Source: Algoriphagus sp. CAU 1675
Lineage (GTDB): Bacteria > Bacteroidota > Bacteroidia > Cytophagales > Cyclobacteriaceae
Direction of reading: 5' to 3'
Length of the DNA stretch: 64,000 bases
NCBI RefSeq assembly: GCF_029222925.1
Contig: NZ_JARHUI010000002.1
Location: forward strand, 62,001-126,000
Part shown: positions 28,993 through 38,006 of the stretch, one piece after another
Layout of the letters: each line of letters opens with the position of its first letter
How positions within the stretch are numbered: position 1 is the stretch's first letter
Position numbers and translations under genes: made by a program
Notes under the pieces: model-generated
What the model saw: only the letters and a program-made list of their open reading frames with translations
The model's database searches: none
Told to the model about the DNA's origin: nothing

Positions 28993-29588
28993 TTTTAGAA
29001 GTGAAAAATATTGAAAAGGCTTTTGGAAGAAAACCCGTTTTGAAGGACATCAATTTCTTGTTGGAGCCCGGTTCTATTACGGGAATAGTCGGAGAAAATG
29101 GGTCGGGAAAAACCGTCCTAATGGAAATAATCGTTGGGGTGAAAAAGGCTCAAAAAGGAAAAGTCCACATCAATGGAAAACTGGGATATTGCCCTCAGAA
29201 AGCAATGCTCTTCTCACATCTGACTGTAAAAGAGCATTTTGATTATTTTTCAATTGCCTATGAACTCGATAAGACTCAATCGAAATTGAGAACTGAGGAG
29301 TTGCTGGACCATTTCAATTTCGGAAAGTACAAACAGGAACGAATAATCAACCTAAGCGGGGGGACACAACAGAAACTCAACCTCTCACTGGCCCTTCTCC
29401 ATCAACCCAACTTACTGATTCTTGATGAGCCATACAATGGATTTGACTGGGAGACCTATGAACGATTTTGGAACTATACTACTACATTAAAAAACCAAGG
29501 TTGTGCCATCCTAATCGTCACTCATTTGTTGAGCGAAAAAGTAAGACTTGACCGCATTTATAAACTCGAAAACGGGATTCTGGTATGA
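28989..29588 (+). CDS. ABC transporter ATP-binding protein
   Basis: 199 residues, one complete but short NBD: Walker A GENGSGKT, Q-loop in GYCPQKAM, signature LSGGTQQKLNLSLAL, Walker B LLILDEPYNGFDWET and H-switch VTHLL. It powers the permease encoded next (4-bp overlap). It resembles ATPases of two-gene ABC-2 exporters. Position in a prenyl-synthase operon suggests export or membrane translocation of a lipid product. Confidence 0.93.
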   Translation: MILEVKNIEKAFGRKPVLKDINFLLEPGSITGIVGENGSGKTVLMEIIVGVKKAQKGKVHINGKLGYCPQKAMLFSHLTVKEHFDYFSIAYELDKTQSKLRTEELLDHFNFGKYKQERIINLSGGTQQKLNLSLALLHQPNLLILDEPYNGFDWETYERFWNYTTTLKNQGCAILIVTHLLSEKVRLDRIYKLENGILV

Positions 29589-30346
29589 GCGTCAAGAAAA
29601 TCACCACGGGCGTTTCAATGATTTTGCGGATGCTAGTCCGGCAAAAAATAGTGATCCTGTTAATTCTGGTCATCCCGGCTTTTTTCTTAACCATTGTTGA
29701 ACTTACTTCCTCGGATCGAATTCTACCATTTCAACTTGCCTCTGTTGGGGAGGATATTTTTGTAAACATCAGTGAAAATGGCATCTCCTTTATTTTTTTC
29801 TCAGTTGCCTCCTCTGGTTTTTTGGTTTCATTCTTAGCTCTCAATCTGATTCAAAAAAACAACCTGGTAAACCGTCGACTCATCATTTGCGGATACCACC
29901 CGGTAGAATTGCTTCTCTCGATTTTAACAGTATTGGTTTTAGTGATCACCTTTATCGCCGTCTATGTTGGTCTTCTCACCAATGCCTTTTACTCCATCGA
30001 GCACCTTGAAAAATTTATTCTGGGTTTAGTCCTGATAGGGTTCGTGTATGGAAGTTATGGCCTTGCGGTTGGTAGTTTGATTAAAGGAGAATTAGAGGGG
30101 ATTTTGATGATTGTCTTGTTGGTAAACATTGATGTGGGCTGGCTACAGAACCCGCTTTTCTATGCCGAGGCGCAAAATCAAATCATTATCAAATTTCTCC
30201 CGGCTTACTTTCCTTCCCAAACCTGCATCATTACGGCAGTCACAGACTTTTCTTCTTCCTCATCAACGATGTACAGTTTAGCCTATGGATCAATATTTTT
30301 ATTTTTCTCTATGCTTACCTTTTTCTACAAAATGCGGACAAAATGA
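29585..30346 (+). CDS. ABC-2-type permease
   Basis: 253 residues with about six transmembrane helices (first at 20-40, then around 62-85, 105-125, 133-160, 165-190 and 230-250) and a periplasmic loop after helix 1. This is the layout of ABC-2 exporter subunits. It overlaps the ATPase gene by 4 bp and the following gene by 4 bp. No family signature identifies the cargo. Confidence 0.8.
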   Translation: MSVKKITTGVSMILRMLVRQKIVILLILVIPAFFLTIVELTSSDRILPFQLASVGEDIFVNISENGISFIFFSVASSGFLVSFLALNLIQKNNLVNRRLIICGYHPVELLLSILTVLVLVITFIAVYVGLLTNAFYSIEHLEKFILGLVLIGFVYGSYGLAVGSLIKGELEGILMIVLLVNIDVGWLQNPLFYAEAQNQIIIKFLPAYFPSQTCIITAVTDFSSSSSTMYSLAYGSIFLFFSMLTFFYKMRTK

Positions 30347-32217
30347 AAACTGGAAAAACACTCTTGAACAAGATATTTTATGCTCTCACGTTTCTGGTCC
30401 TTATTCCTGCATTACTCTGGTTTTGGGCAAAAAAAACTGAAGATTTTATAAATCTGCCTGTTATTGATTCCATCGGATCGGGTTGGTTTTTGATCATTTT
30501 AGGAGGCTTACTCATGCTTTGGGCGATGTATAGTTTAAAGAAATTCGGGAAAGGTCTGCCCATGAATGCCTTTCCGCCCAAAAATTTTGTCACAAAAGGG
30601 CCTTATCATTTTCTCCGACATCCAATTTATATCGGATTCGGCCTATTTCTCACGGGATATTTTATTGTAACCCAATCGCCAAGTGGTCTTTGGTTCGTCA
30701 CCCCAATAACCCTGCTGGCCATGGTCGCTCTTGTGCTGGGGTATGAATCCATTGATTTGAAAGAACGGTTTCCTGATGAATCCTTCCGGGTCCTTTTAGA
30801 CCTTCCTGAAAACAGAGAAGCTCCTGCGAGTACAAAGGATAGACTTGTAGCTTTATTTTGGGCGGCATTGAGCTTGGGAGCAAGCAATTACATCATTGCT
30901 TTGTTGGTTGGAAGCTCAACTCCACTTTTCGGCAAACCCTGGGTTTTGGGATCCATTTCCGAAAACATCCAATTTCTTCTCCTTCCGACTTTACTTTTAC
31001 TGACCATGCCTTTCCTTCTCAAAAGGAAGGATATTTTGCGTAATTGGTCCTATTCAGGTCTAATTGCCCTTGCAGTCTCCACTTTTTTGGCCTTGCTATA
31101 TCCGAAAATTGGAGCCCAATTTTTCCCAATAGAGCAAATGCCTGTTTACACAGTTCCTATTTTCATGCTTTTACTTTCCGTAAAATCTGCTTTTCAACAA
31201 GATCAAAGGCTAGGCTTTTTGGTTGGTTTGATCACAGCAGGTTTGCTGGCCATAGAAGTTTCGTTTAGCCGTTCGGCAATACTCCATGTTTTCACTTCAA
31301 TTTTCCTATTCCTAATTGGAGGCTATTATTTCCAAATCTGGATTTTCTTAAAAAACACTGCGGAAAAAATCGCCAATTCATGGCAGGAATGGATTTTTGG
31401 AAAGGTAAGGGTCATCAACCATGGCTTTTATGTTGGTTTTGGTTCCTTCTTCGGAATTGCACTTGCCGGGTATTTAGTAGGGGATGCTTATTCCTGGGCA
31501 ATTTTAATGTTTGCCTTTGTGGTCATTATATTTTCAGCCCTCTGGGCCCAGATCATAGAAGGGTCGGAAAAACTGAAACGACCTTTTGGGTATTACGGGG
31601 CTTTGGTTGGGATAATTTTCGCCAGTACCGTGGTTTGGGCATTAGGGTTTGATGTTTGGGTGATCATTGGAGTGATTTCCGTAGTGATGCCATGGGTACA
31701 AGGAATCGGTCGTTTTCGCTGTTTGGTAAATGGTTGCTGTCATGGAAGCAAGGTCCCAGACCCCAACATCGGGATTCGTTATTTTCATGAACGTTCCCGA
31801 GTTTGTGGCATTTCACATCTAAAAGGAGAACTAATACACCCAACCCCATTGTATTCAATAATTTGGCTCTTCTGGGCGGGTTTTATACTTCTCTCACTCT
31901 GGCGAAATGGCTTTTCTCCTTCCTTCATTTTCGGCAGTTATTTGATTCTAAACGGGATAGGACGCTTTGTAGAGGAAGCCTACCGGGGTGAGGTTCAAAC
32001 ACCGATTTTAAAAGGCCTTAGGCTATATCAATGGACCGCCATTCTATCCGTCTTGATAGGAATCAGCATGACCATGATCCCAATTTCTGTGGAATTGAAC
32101 CCATCATCCTTTGGCTGGCAAACGATTCTTTCTGCGATTTCCGGTGGCTTATTTACGGCTTTTGCGATGGGGATAGATTTCCCGTTTTCCAATGCCCGTT
32201 TCTCCAGACTGGTGTGA
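30343..32217 (+). CDS. Multidomain membrane protein: ICMT-like methyltransferase fused to an Lgt-like domain
   Basis: 624 residues, about 16 membrane helices. The N-terminal quarter has GPYHFLRHPIYIGFG (near 86-100) and LGYESIDLKERFP, the signature of isoprenylcysteine carboxyl methyltransferase/PEMT enzymes. The C-terminal third has GRFRCLVNGCCHG (near 456-468), HPTPLYSI, LNGIGRFVEEAYRGEV and GLRLYQW, the pattern of Lgt (prolipoprotein diacylglyceryl transferase) paralogues. The middle has a stretch (ending SFSRSAILHVFTSIFLFLIGG) that may be a degenerate PAP2 phosphatase, a weak guess. It likely modifies a membrane lipid or isoprenoid made by this operon. Last gene of the operon. Confidence 0.8.
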   Translation: MKTGKTLLNKIFYALTFLVLIPALLWFWAKKTEDFINLPVIDSIGSGWFLIILGGLLMLWAMYSLKKFGKGLPMNAFPPKNFVTKGPYHFLRHPIYIGFGLFLTGYFIVTQSPSGLWFVTPITLLAMVALVLGYESIDLKERFPDESFRVLLDLPENREAPASTKDRLVALFWAALSLGASNYIIALLVGSSTPLFGKPWVLGSISENIQFLLLPTLLLLTMPFLLKRKDILRNWSYSGLIALAVSTFLALLYPKIGAQFFPIEQMPVYTVPIFMLLLSVKSAFQQDQRLGFLVGLITAGLLAIEVSFSRSAILHVFTSIFLFLIGGYYFQIWIFLKNTAEKIANSWQEWIFGKVRVINHGFYVGFGSFFGIALAGYLVGDAYSWAILMFAFVVIIFSALWAQIIEGSEKLKRPFGYYGALVGIIFASTVVWALGFDVWVIIGVISVVMPWVQGIGRFRCLVNGCCHGSKVPDPNIGIRYFHERSRVCGISHLKGELIHPTPLYSIIWLFWAGFILLSLWRNGFSPSFIFGSYLILNGIGRFVEEAYRGEVQTPILKGLRLYQWTAILSVLIGISMTMIPISVELNPSSFGWQTILSAISGGLFTAFAMGIDFPFSNARFSRLV

Positions 32218-32355
32218 TTTTTTTCCAAAATGAAGATTGAAATGGAAGGGATTTCAAAAAGGGGGAGAAAACCAATCTTTAACTGATTTCAGAAAATTTA
32301 AAGGTGAATGAACTGTCTTATTTTTCATTTTGATAGTCCTTATTAACTTAACTTA

Positions 32356-33162
32356 ATGAAACGTCGGCCTTTCCTCCAAAAACTCAGCCTCATTGGCTCC
32401 ACTTTAATGACCATGCCATTTATCACCTATGGGAAAATGGAATTCCCAAAAGCTACACGACTCAAATTCATCACTGCTTCCGATGGACATTATGGACAGC
32501 CGGATACAGATTTTGAAAGTTCTCACCGCCAACTGATAGATGCGATCAACCGGGAACAGGGAGTGGATTTTGTGGTATTCAACGGGGACTTGATCCATGA
32601 TGACCCCAAGTGGATGCCGGAGGTAAAAAAAGTATATGATCAGTTGAACTACCCCTATTATGTATGCAGGGGAAACCATGATCGAGTAACCAAAGAAGCC
32701 TGGCTTCAGATCTGGGACCAACCTGAAGATTTTGCCTTTGTAGAAAAAGAAGACAAGGGAATTATTCTGCTTAATTGTTCCAATGAAGCTGGAGAATACC
32801 TATGCGCAGATCTGGCATTTCTAAAAGCCAAACTGGAGGAGTTTAAGCAACTTTCCCAGGTATTTGTTTTTGTCCATATTTCTCAAAACGACTGGACCAG
32901 GCATGGAGTAGCCTGCGAGGAAATCCTAGACGAAATCGCAGCTTATCCAAATGTAAAGGCTACTTTCCATGGCCATGATCATGATGTGGATGGGATCATG
33001 CTTCGAAAGAAAAAGGCCTTCCTCTGGTCTGGACACTTTGGTGGAAGTTGGGGAAACCCCTTCCCTTCCTACCGTGTCTGTGAAGTGGGGGAAGATGGGA
33101 AAACCATTTCCTACCTTAAGACGGTAAAAGATGGAACCATCCTGAATGGACATACACTTTGA
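32356..33162 (+). CDS. Exported calcineurin-like metallophosphoesterase
   Basis: 268 residues. The N-terminus MKRRPFLQKLSLIGSTL resembles a Tat signal (RRxFLQ). Metal motifs: ASDGHYG (D-x-H), FNGDLIHDD (GDxxHD), CRGNHDR (GNHD), VFVHIS (late His) and HGHDHD (GHxH). It is a dimetal phosphoesterase acting outside the cytoplasm. It is monocistronic or followed 58 bp later by an MgtC-type gene. Substrate unknown. Confidence 0.9.
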   Translation: MKRRPFLQKLSLIGSTLMTMPFITYGKMEFPKATRLKFITASDGHYGQPDTDFESSHRQLIDAINREQGVDFVVFNGDLIHDDPKWMPEVKKVYDQLNYPYYVCRGNHDRVTKEAWLQIWDQPEDFAFVEKEDKGIILLNCSNEAGEYLCADLAFLKAKLEEFKQLSQVFVFVHISQNDWTRHGVACEEILDEIAAYPNVKATFHGHDHDVDGIMLRKKKAFLWSGHFGGSWGNPFPSYRVCEVGEDGKTISYLKTVKDGTILNGHTL

Positions 33163-33220
33163 CCCTGAATACAGCTAAAGGCATTAATTCTGCTTTTCGA
33201 CGACAAAACCAACCCTTCTT

Positions 33221-34507
33221 ATGGAAAGCCTGCTGATAGACACCGAAACCTTCCGCTTGACCCAGGGGGAGTTTATCCTAAGGTTATTGGTTGCAATGGG
33301 GATTGGTGCGGTCATTGGACTGGAGAGGCAGCATGCTGCATTTCTTGAAAAGGTCACCGGATTTGCAGGAATCCGTTCATTTGTCTTTGTGACCCTTTTG
33401 GGTTTCATGGCAGGCCTGACTTATTTTCTTCTTTCCCCTTGGGTGTATTTGGGAATTTTGATTTCCGTTGCCATCCTTACCGGGGTATCCTATTGGGTCA
33501 CGGCAACTAAAGGAGACATAGGATCTACTACTGAATTTTCAGTGTTGATCAGTTTTGTCCTTGGCACCTTGGCTTTTCTCGGTATCATCGAGCTCAGTCT
33601 GATGATCATGGTATTGGTGGTGGTATTCCTCTCTTCCAAATTCAGATTTATCAGGATCATCGGTAAAATCACTCCTGACGAGCTTTATGCCTTTATTCGG
33701 TTTGTGGTCATAGCCTTGTTGGTTTTCCCCTTCCTTCCGGATCAAACTTTTGGACCCTATCAAGTTCTCAATCCTCGAGAAGTCGGCTGGGTAATAATCC
33801 TGACCTCCGGTTTGGGATTTTTGGGATATATCCTGATCAAGTTTCTTGGAGCTCAAAAAGGAATTCTCTTGAGTGGGATTTTGGGAGGCTTGGTCTCCAG
33901 TACTGCGACTACTTGGATATTTGCCAAAAAAAGTAAAGAAAGCCCCAGGTATTCCTCCAGTTGCTCAGTTGCCATCATGGCCTCCTCCTCCATTATGATT
34001 TTGCGGGTGATGCTGTGGACCTTTGTTTTCAACAAGGGACTCTTCAACGACCTTTACCTTGAGTTTTTCCTGGTCTTTCTGAGTGGGTTTGGCATGACCA
34101 TTTTCTATTTTTTCAAACAAAAGGAAAAGAAGCAAGTGAAGACCGAATTACCGGAAGGCAAACCTCTGGACATACCCGGGGCCCTTATGTTTGGATTGAT
34201 TTATGTTGCCATCCTATTGATTGTGAGCTATGCAAATGAAAACTTAGGGGAGCGGGGAATCCTGATCTCCAGTGCTATTGCCGGTCTGACCGATATTGAT
34301 GCCATTACCATCACGGTCTCCAAGCTTGCGGACCTGAAACTGGATTATTCCATCGCCTTTGTGGCACTATTGATTTCCTCTATTTCCAATACCATTTTCA
34401 AATTTGCGATCGGAGCCTGGGCAGGAAGCTCTGCACTCAGAAAGGATTTGTTTTGGGGATATGGGGCATTTTTTTTAGCAGCCTTATTGGTTTTGGTATT
34501 TAGATAA
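33221..34507 (+). CDS. MgtC/SapB family membrane protein with DUF4010
   Basis: 428 residues, about 12 hydrophobic helices. The N-terminal MgtC-like part has LLVAMGIGAVIGLERQ and AGIRSFVFVTLLG; the C-terminal half is DUF4010-like (GALMFGLIYVAILLIV, GLTDIDAITITVSKLA). Such proteins are thought to be membrane regulators or ion-related transporters, with no proven activity. Start ATG at 33221. Confidence 0.87.
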   Translation: MESLLIDTETFRLTQGEFILRLLVAMGIGAVIGLERQHAAFLEKVTGFAGIRSFVFVTLLGFMAGLTYFLLSPWVYLGILISVAILTGVSYWVTATKGDIGSTTEFSVLISFVLGTLAFLGIIELSLMIMVLVVVFLSSKFRFIRIIGKITPDELYAFIRFVVIALLVFPFLPDQTFGPYQVLNPREVGWVIILTSGLGFLGYILIKFLGAQKGILLSGILGGLVSSTATTWIFAKKSKESPRYSSSCSVAIMASSSIMILRVMLWTFVFNKGLFNDLYLEFFLVFLSGFGMTIFYFFKQKEKKQVKTELPEGKPLDIPGALMFGLIYVAILLIVSYANENLGERGILISSAIAGLTDIDAITITVSKLADLKLDYSIAFVALLISSISNTIFKFAIGAWAGSSALRKDLFWGYGAFFLAALLVLVFR

Positions 34508-34667
34508 TCCCAACCGGAAAAAGAGATCTTCCTTCTGTTAGTTCCTACCATTGGACTAGGCATTTTTGTGTTTACATCAAAAGGACTTTTTTATTGCTGA
34601 TTTTTAGTTAATTTCTGCCATAGCCTTTGGCATAGTTACAAAAACCCAAAATAAATCCGTTCCTTAA

Positions 34668-35999
34668 ATGCTTACCCTTTTCCTGATCCTTTTGGCCCTC
34701 GGCCTTATTTTATTGGCAATTTTAAAGTTCGACATTCATCCTTTTTTGGCTCTTTTCTCCGGGGCTATTCTCTATGGCCTGATGTCCGGTATGCCCACTG
34801 AGTTAATCATCAAGTCCGTATCTGAAGGTTTTGGGGGAGTATTGGGTTCTGTGGGTTTATTGATTTTGTTGGGGGTAATATTGGGCACCTTTTTGGAAAA
34901 AACTGGGGGAGCGATCGTGATCGCAGAAAAAATCCTGAGTTGGATTGGAAAAAAATCGGTCAACCTGACCATGATGCTTGGAGGTTATGTGCTTTCCATT
35001 CCGGTTTTCGGAGACAGCACCATCATCATGATGAACCCAATTGCCAAATCCCTTTCAGTACAGAGTAAAGTTTCCTATGCAGCCACCATGATCGCACTTT
35101 CTTTGGGAGCCATGTGCAGTCATTCCCTGGTCCCACCCACTCCAGGCCCGATTGCTACGGCAGGTTTATTGGGAGCGGATTTGGGATTGATGATTTTCTG
35201 GGGGATCATCGTCTCCCTGATCACCTTGATCCCGGGCTATATTTTTGTAAATAAGTTTGTAACCAAAATCCCCTTGGAAGCTAAAATGGCAACCAATGAC
35301 ACAGCGCCTGACAGAAATAAATTCCCTTCCGCTTTCAAGTCTTTTTTACCCATCATATTCCCTCTAATTCTGATCATCCTGGCTTCCATTGCCAAGTATC
35401 CTACCAAACCTTTTGGGGAAGGTGGATTTTATACGGTCATAGAGTTTTTGGGAACTCCCTTCGTCGCTTTGTTTATCGGGGCTTTGCTTTCGTTTTCCCT
35501 TCCTAAAAAGCTGGACAAAAAGATGCTTTCCGCTTCTGGATGGGCAGGGGAAGCCATGTTGATAGCCGCCCCGGTGATCTTCATTACGGGAGCAGGTGGA
35601 GTTTTTGGGAAAATGCTCCAAAATTCAGGAATAGGAGATTTGGTGAGTTCGGGAATGAGCGGTGCAAGCTGGGGAATATTCCTTCCCTTCTTGATTGCAT
35701 TTGCATTAAAAACCGCCCAAGGATCCTCCACAGTAGCCATGATCACCACGGCCTCCATTATCGCTCCTCTTTTGGGATCTTTAGGTTTGGACTCCGAATC
35801 CATGAAAGTTTTTACTGCCTTGGCAGTGGGTGCAGGTGCCTTGGCAATTTCCCATGCGAATGACAGTGGTTTTTGGGTAGTAACCCAACTTTCCGGGATG
35901 AGCATCCGTCAAGGAAATAAATCCCACAGTTTGGGCACGCTGATCATGTCCCTGTCAGCAATTTCCGTCATCTACGTCCTATCCCTCTTTTTCGAATAA
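34668..35999 (+). CDS. GntP-family gluconate/organic-acid permease
   Basis: 443 residues, about 12 helices. HPFLALFSGAILYGL, GDSTIIMMNPIAKSLS, LGAMCSHSLVPPTPGPIATA and the late SHANDSGFWVVTQLSGMS are typical GntP motifs. It imports gluconate or a related sugar acid with H+. Convergent with a minus-strand operon encoding a gluconate-5-dehydrogenase-like SDR, a sugar isomerase and a sugar-dehydrogenase-like lipoprotein, which suggests a shared sugar-acid theme. A bidirectional terminator separates them. Confidence 0.92.
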   Translation: MLTLFLILLALGLILLAILKFDIHPFLALFSGAILYGLMSGMPTELIIKSVSEGFGGVLGSVGLLILLGVILGTFLEKTGGAIVIAEKILSWIGKKSVNLTMMLGGYVLSIPVFGDSTIIMMNPIAKSLSVQSKVSYAATMIALSLGAMCSHSLVPPTPGPIATAGLLGADLGLMIFWGIIVSLITLIPGYIFVNKFVTKIPLEAKMATNDTAPDRNKFPSAFKSFLPIIFPLILIILASIAKYPTKPFGEGGFYTVIEFLGTPFVALFIGALLSFSLPKKLDKKMLSASGWAGEAMLIAAPVIFITGAGGVFGKMLQNSGIGDLVSSGMSGASWGIFLPFLIAFALKTAQGSSTVAMITTASIIAPLLGSLGLDSESMKVFTALAVGAGALAISHANDSGFWVVTQLSGMSIRQGNKSHSLGTLIMSLSAISVIYVLSLFFE

Positions 36000-36012
36000 A
36001 AGACAAAAAATG

Positions 36013-36042
36013 AAGGCAGTTCCTTAATTGAAACTGCCTTTT
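36013..36042. terminator. Bidirectional terminator
   Basis: Perfect 9-bp stem AAGGCAGTT / AACTGCCTT with a 10-nt loop, preceded by an A run and followed by TTT. It serves gntP (+) and the SDR operon (-). Confidence 0.8.
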
Positions 36043-36047
36043 ACATA

Positions 36048-36845
36048 TCATCGAGCTGTCCAGCCCCCATCGACTGTCACCATGGACCCGACCATATAGG
36101 TCCCTGCTTCGGAGGCCAATAAAATCGCTGCTCCCTGAATTTCTGAGAGCTTCCCCCATCGGCCTAGGGCCGTAGCACCCACCACAAATTTCTTACCCTC
36201 TTCAGTATCTGCTATGGGCAAATTCATTTCTGTCAAAAAGGGTCCAGGACAAATGGCATTTACAGCAATATTCCAAGGTGCAAGCTCCAAAGCCAATGCC
36301 CGGGTCATTTGAACCACAGCGCCTTTACTTGCGGTATAAGGAGTCCGGTTAGCCAAGCCAACCAAACCAAGCGTACTTGCCAAATTGATAATGGAACCTT
36401 TTTTCTGGTTTTTCATATAAGGGGTTACTGCTTTGGAAGCCAACCAGGTACCATTGACATTGATTTTCATCACCTGATTAAAGTCCTCCTGGGTCAGCTC
36501 GTCAATAGCTCCACGGATATTGATCCCTGCGGAATTGATCAAGACATCAATGCTTCCAAATGCCTCGAAGGCTGTTTTGGCCATTTCCTCCATGGCACTT
36601 TCCTCACTGACATCACCAGCAAAGGAAATCGCCTTGACTCCATATTCCTGGGCTATCTGCTTCGCGGATTCATGACCTTCCTGTTTGTTTCTGCTGACCA
36701 GCATGACATTGGCTCCGGCAGATGCCAAGCCAGCGGCCATCGCAAGGCCCAAGCCTTTGGACCCTCCCGTTATGATTGCGGATTTACCGCTCAGATCAAA
36801 AAGTTTTATTCCCGGTAATTGAGTGAAATCGGTTTTTTGAAACAT
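36048..36845 (-). CDS. SDR oxidoreductase, gluconate-5-dehydrogenase-like
   Basis: 265 residues: TGGSKGLGLA cofactor loop, Arg in LVSRNKQEG (NADP preference), NSAGINIRG, Ser in NLASTLGL, YTASKGA (YxxxK), and C-terminal VDGGWTAR. The LFDLSGKSAIITGGSKGLG opening is typical of gluconate 5-dehydrogenase/2-deoxygluconate dehydrogenase proteins. Last gene of the minus operon from 40547; the next upstream gene ends 49 bp before it. Confidence 0.85.
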   Translation of the reverse strand: MFQKTDFTQLPGIKLFDLSGKSAIITGGSKGLGLAMAAGLASAGANVMLVSRNKQEGHESAKQIAQEYGVKAISFAGDVSEESAMEEMAKTAFEAFGSIDVLINSAGINIRGAIDELTQEDFNQVMKINVNGTWLASKAVTPYMKNQKKGSIINLASTLGLVGLANRTPYTASKGAVVQMTRALALELAPWNIAVNAICPGPFLTEMNLPIADTEEGKKFVVGATALGRWGKLSEIQGAAILLASEAGTYMVGSMVTVDGGWTAR

Positions 36846-36894
36846 GTCGAATTGTTTTAATTGGTAATTGAGAGTTTTGATTCAGCAATAATTC

Positions 36895-37989
36895 TTAAGA
36901 TAAAAGGTTTGCTTTGGAATACTCCAAGCAAGCCACTACGTTTTCTTCCTCAAAAGCCAAGCGCTCTTCAGAGTTCAAGCCTTGAACTTTAGGCAAATCC
37001 TTTTTAGACTCCTTACTTCGGATATAGTCCAGCTTTTTGGCAAGGTCAGTTGCCTGAAAATCTCCGAAGGTAGCCCAATATTTTTCTGTCAGACAAGGAA
37101 CCTCCAAGGGATCTCTAGTGATCATTTCCAGGGAAAAGGTGATTTGGGAATTGTGTTTCTTACATAGCTCCACTCCCCTTTTCAAATCCACGATTCCTTC
37201 TCCCAAAGGAACCTCGGAAAGTAAAAACCCTTCTGTATTCTGCTTCACTCCCATATCTTTCACATGAGTGGAAAATGAGTAGGGAGCTAAAACTTCTATC
37301 ACCTCATCCGGATCTTCAAGAAGTGAGACATTATTTCCAAAATCCAGGGTCACTCCTACCCACTCGCTTCCCAGGTTTTGGATCAGTTCAGCCAATTCTT
37401 TGGCCTTCCAATCCTTGTGATTTTCAATAGCCAAACGAACCTGATGCTTCCGGACTATGGACTCTGCTAGATGTATGGATTCCAACGCGCGGGACTTGAA
37501 ACCCTGGAATTCCCCGGCTGAGGCAAAATTCTCATAGCGCCTTCCATTCAGACAAACCGTCCTAAGTACCGTCGCTCCGGCTTCCTTGGCTGCTTTCACC
37601 TCCTTCTCAAAACGGGTTACATCATCCCTGCTTTTAGGCATGGAAATACTCCCCTCCAAATAAAGCCCAAGGTTTTCTCTGGCATCCCTGACCTTTTTTG
37701 CAAAGTCTGTTTCCCAGCCATTCACCATGACCTGAATCCCTCCTGCTCCTATGGATTTGCAGTGCTCCATCATGTCAATCGCATCCTGAAATGCAGGGTA
37801 TTTGGTGCTTCCTGCCTTGGAACCCCATCTTGCCCCATAAGAATGCACCACTACCCCCATGGGTATATCCCTGAGAAAATCCGGAATCATTGAAAAAGGA
37901 AATGCAAGAGCCAAGGCGCTGGCACTTGAGGATTTGAGAAAGTCCCTTCTGGAGACAGTCGGCCGAAAGTGTTTTTCGGATAAGTTCAT
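36895..37989 (-). CDS. Tat-exported sugar isomerase/epimerase (TIM-barrel)
   Basis: 364 residues from the ATG at 37989; the frame is open further up but inside the neighbouring gene. Tat signal SRRDFLKSSSASALALAF. The rest is an AP-endonuclease-2/xylose-isomerase-like barrel: GGIQVMVNG, YLEGSISMPKSRD, LAIENHKDWKAKEL (Glu metal ligand), GVTLDFGNN, FSTHVKDM and SLEMITRDP. Acts in the periplasm on an unknown sugar. It starts 17 bp after the dehydrogenase-cytochrome gene, so the two are co-transcribed. Confidence 0.87.
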   Translation of the reverse strand: MNLSEKHFRPTVSRRDFLKSSSASALALAFPFSMIPDFLRDIPMGVVVHSYGARWGSKAGSTKYPAFQDAIDMMEHCKSIGAGGIQVMVNGWETDFAKKVRDARENLGLYLEGSISMPKSRDDVTRFEKEVKAAKEAGATVLRTVCLNGRRYENFASAGEFQGFKSRALESIHLAESIVRKHQVRLAIENHKDWKAKELAELIQNLGSEWVGVTLDFGNNVSLLEDPDEVIEVLAPYSFSTHVKDMGVKQNTEGFLLSEVPLGEGIVDLKRGVELCKKHNSQITFSLEMITRDPLEVPCLTEKYWATFGDFQATDLAKKLDYIRSKESKKDLPKVQGLNSEERLAFEEENVVACLEYSKANLLS

Positions 37990-38006
37990 AGGCTGAGTTT
38001 TAAAGG

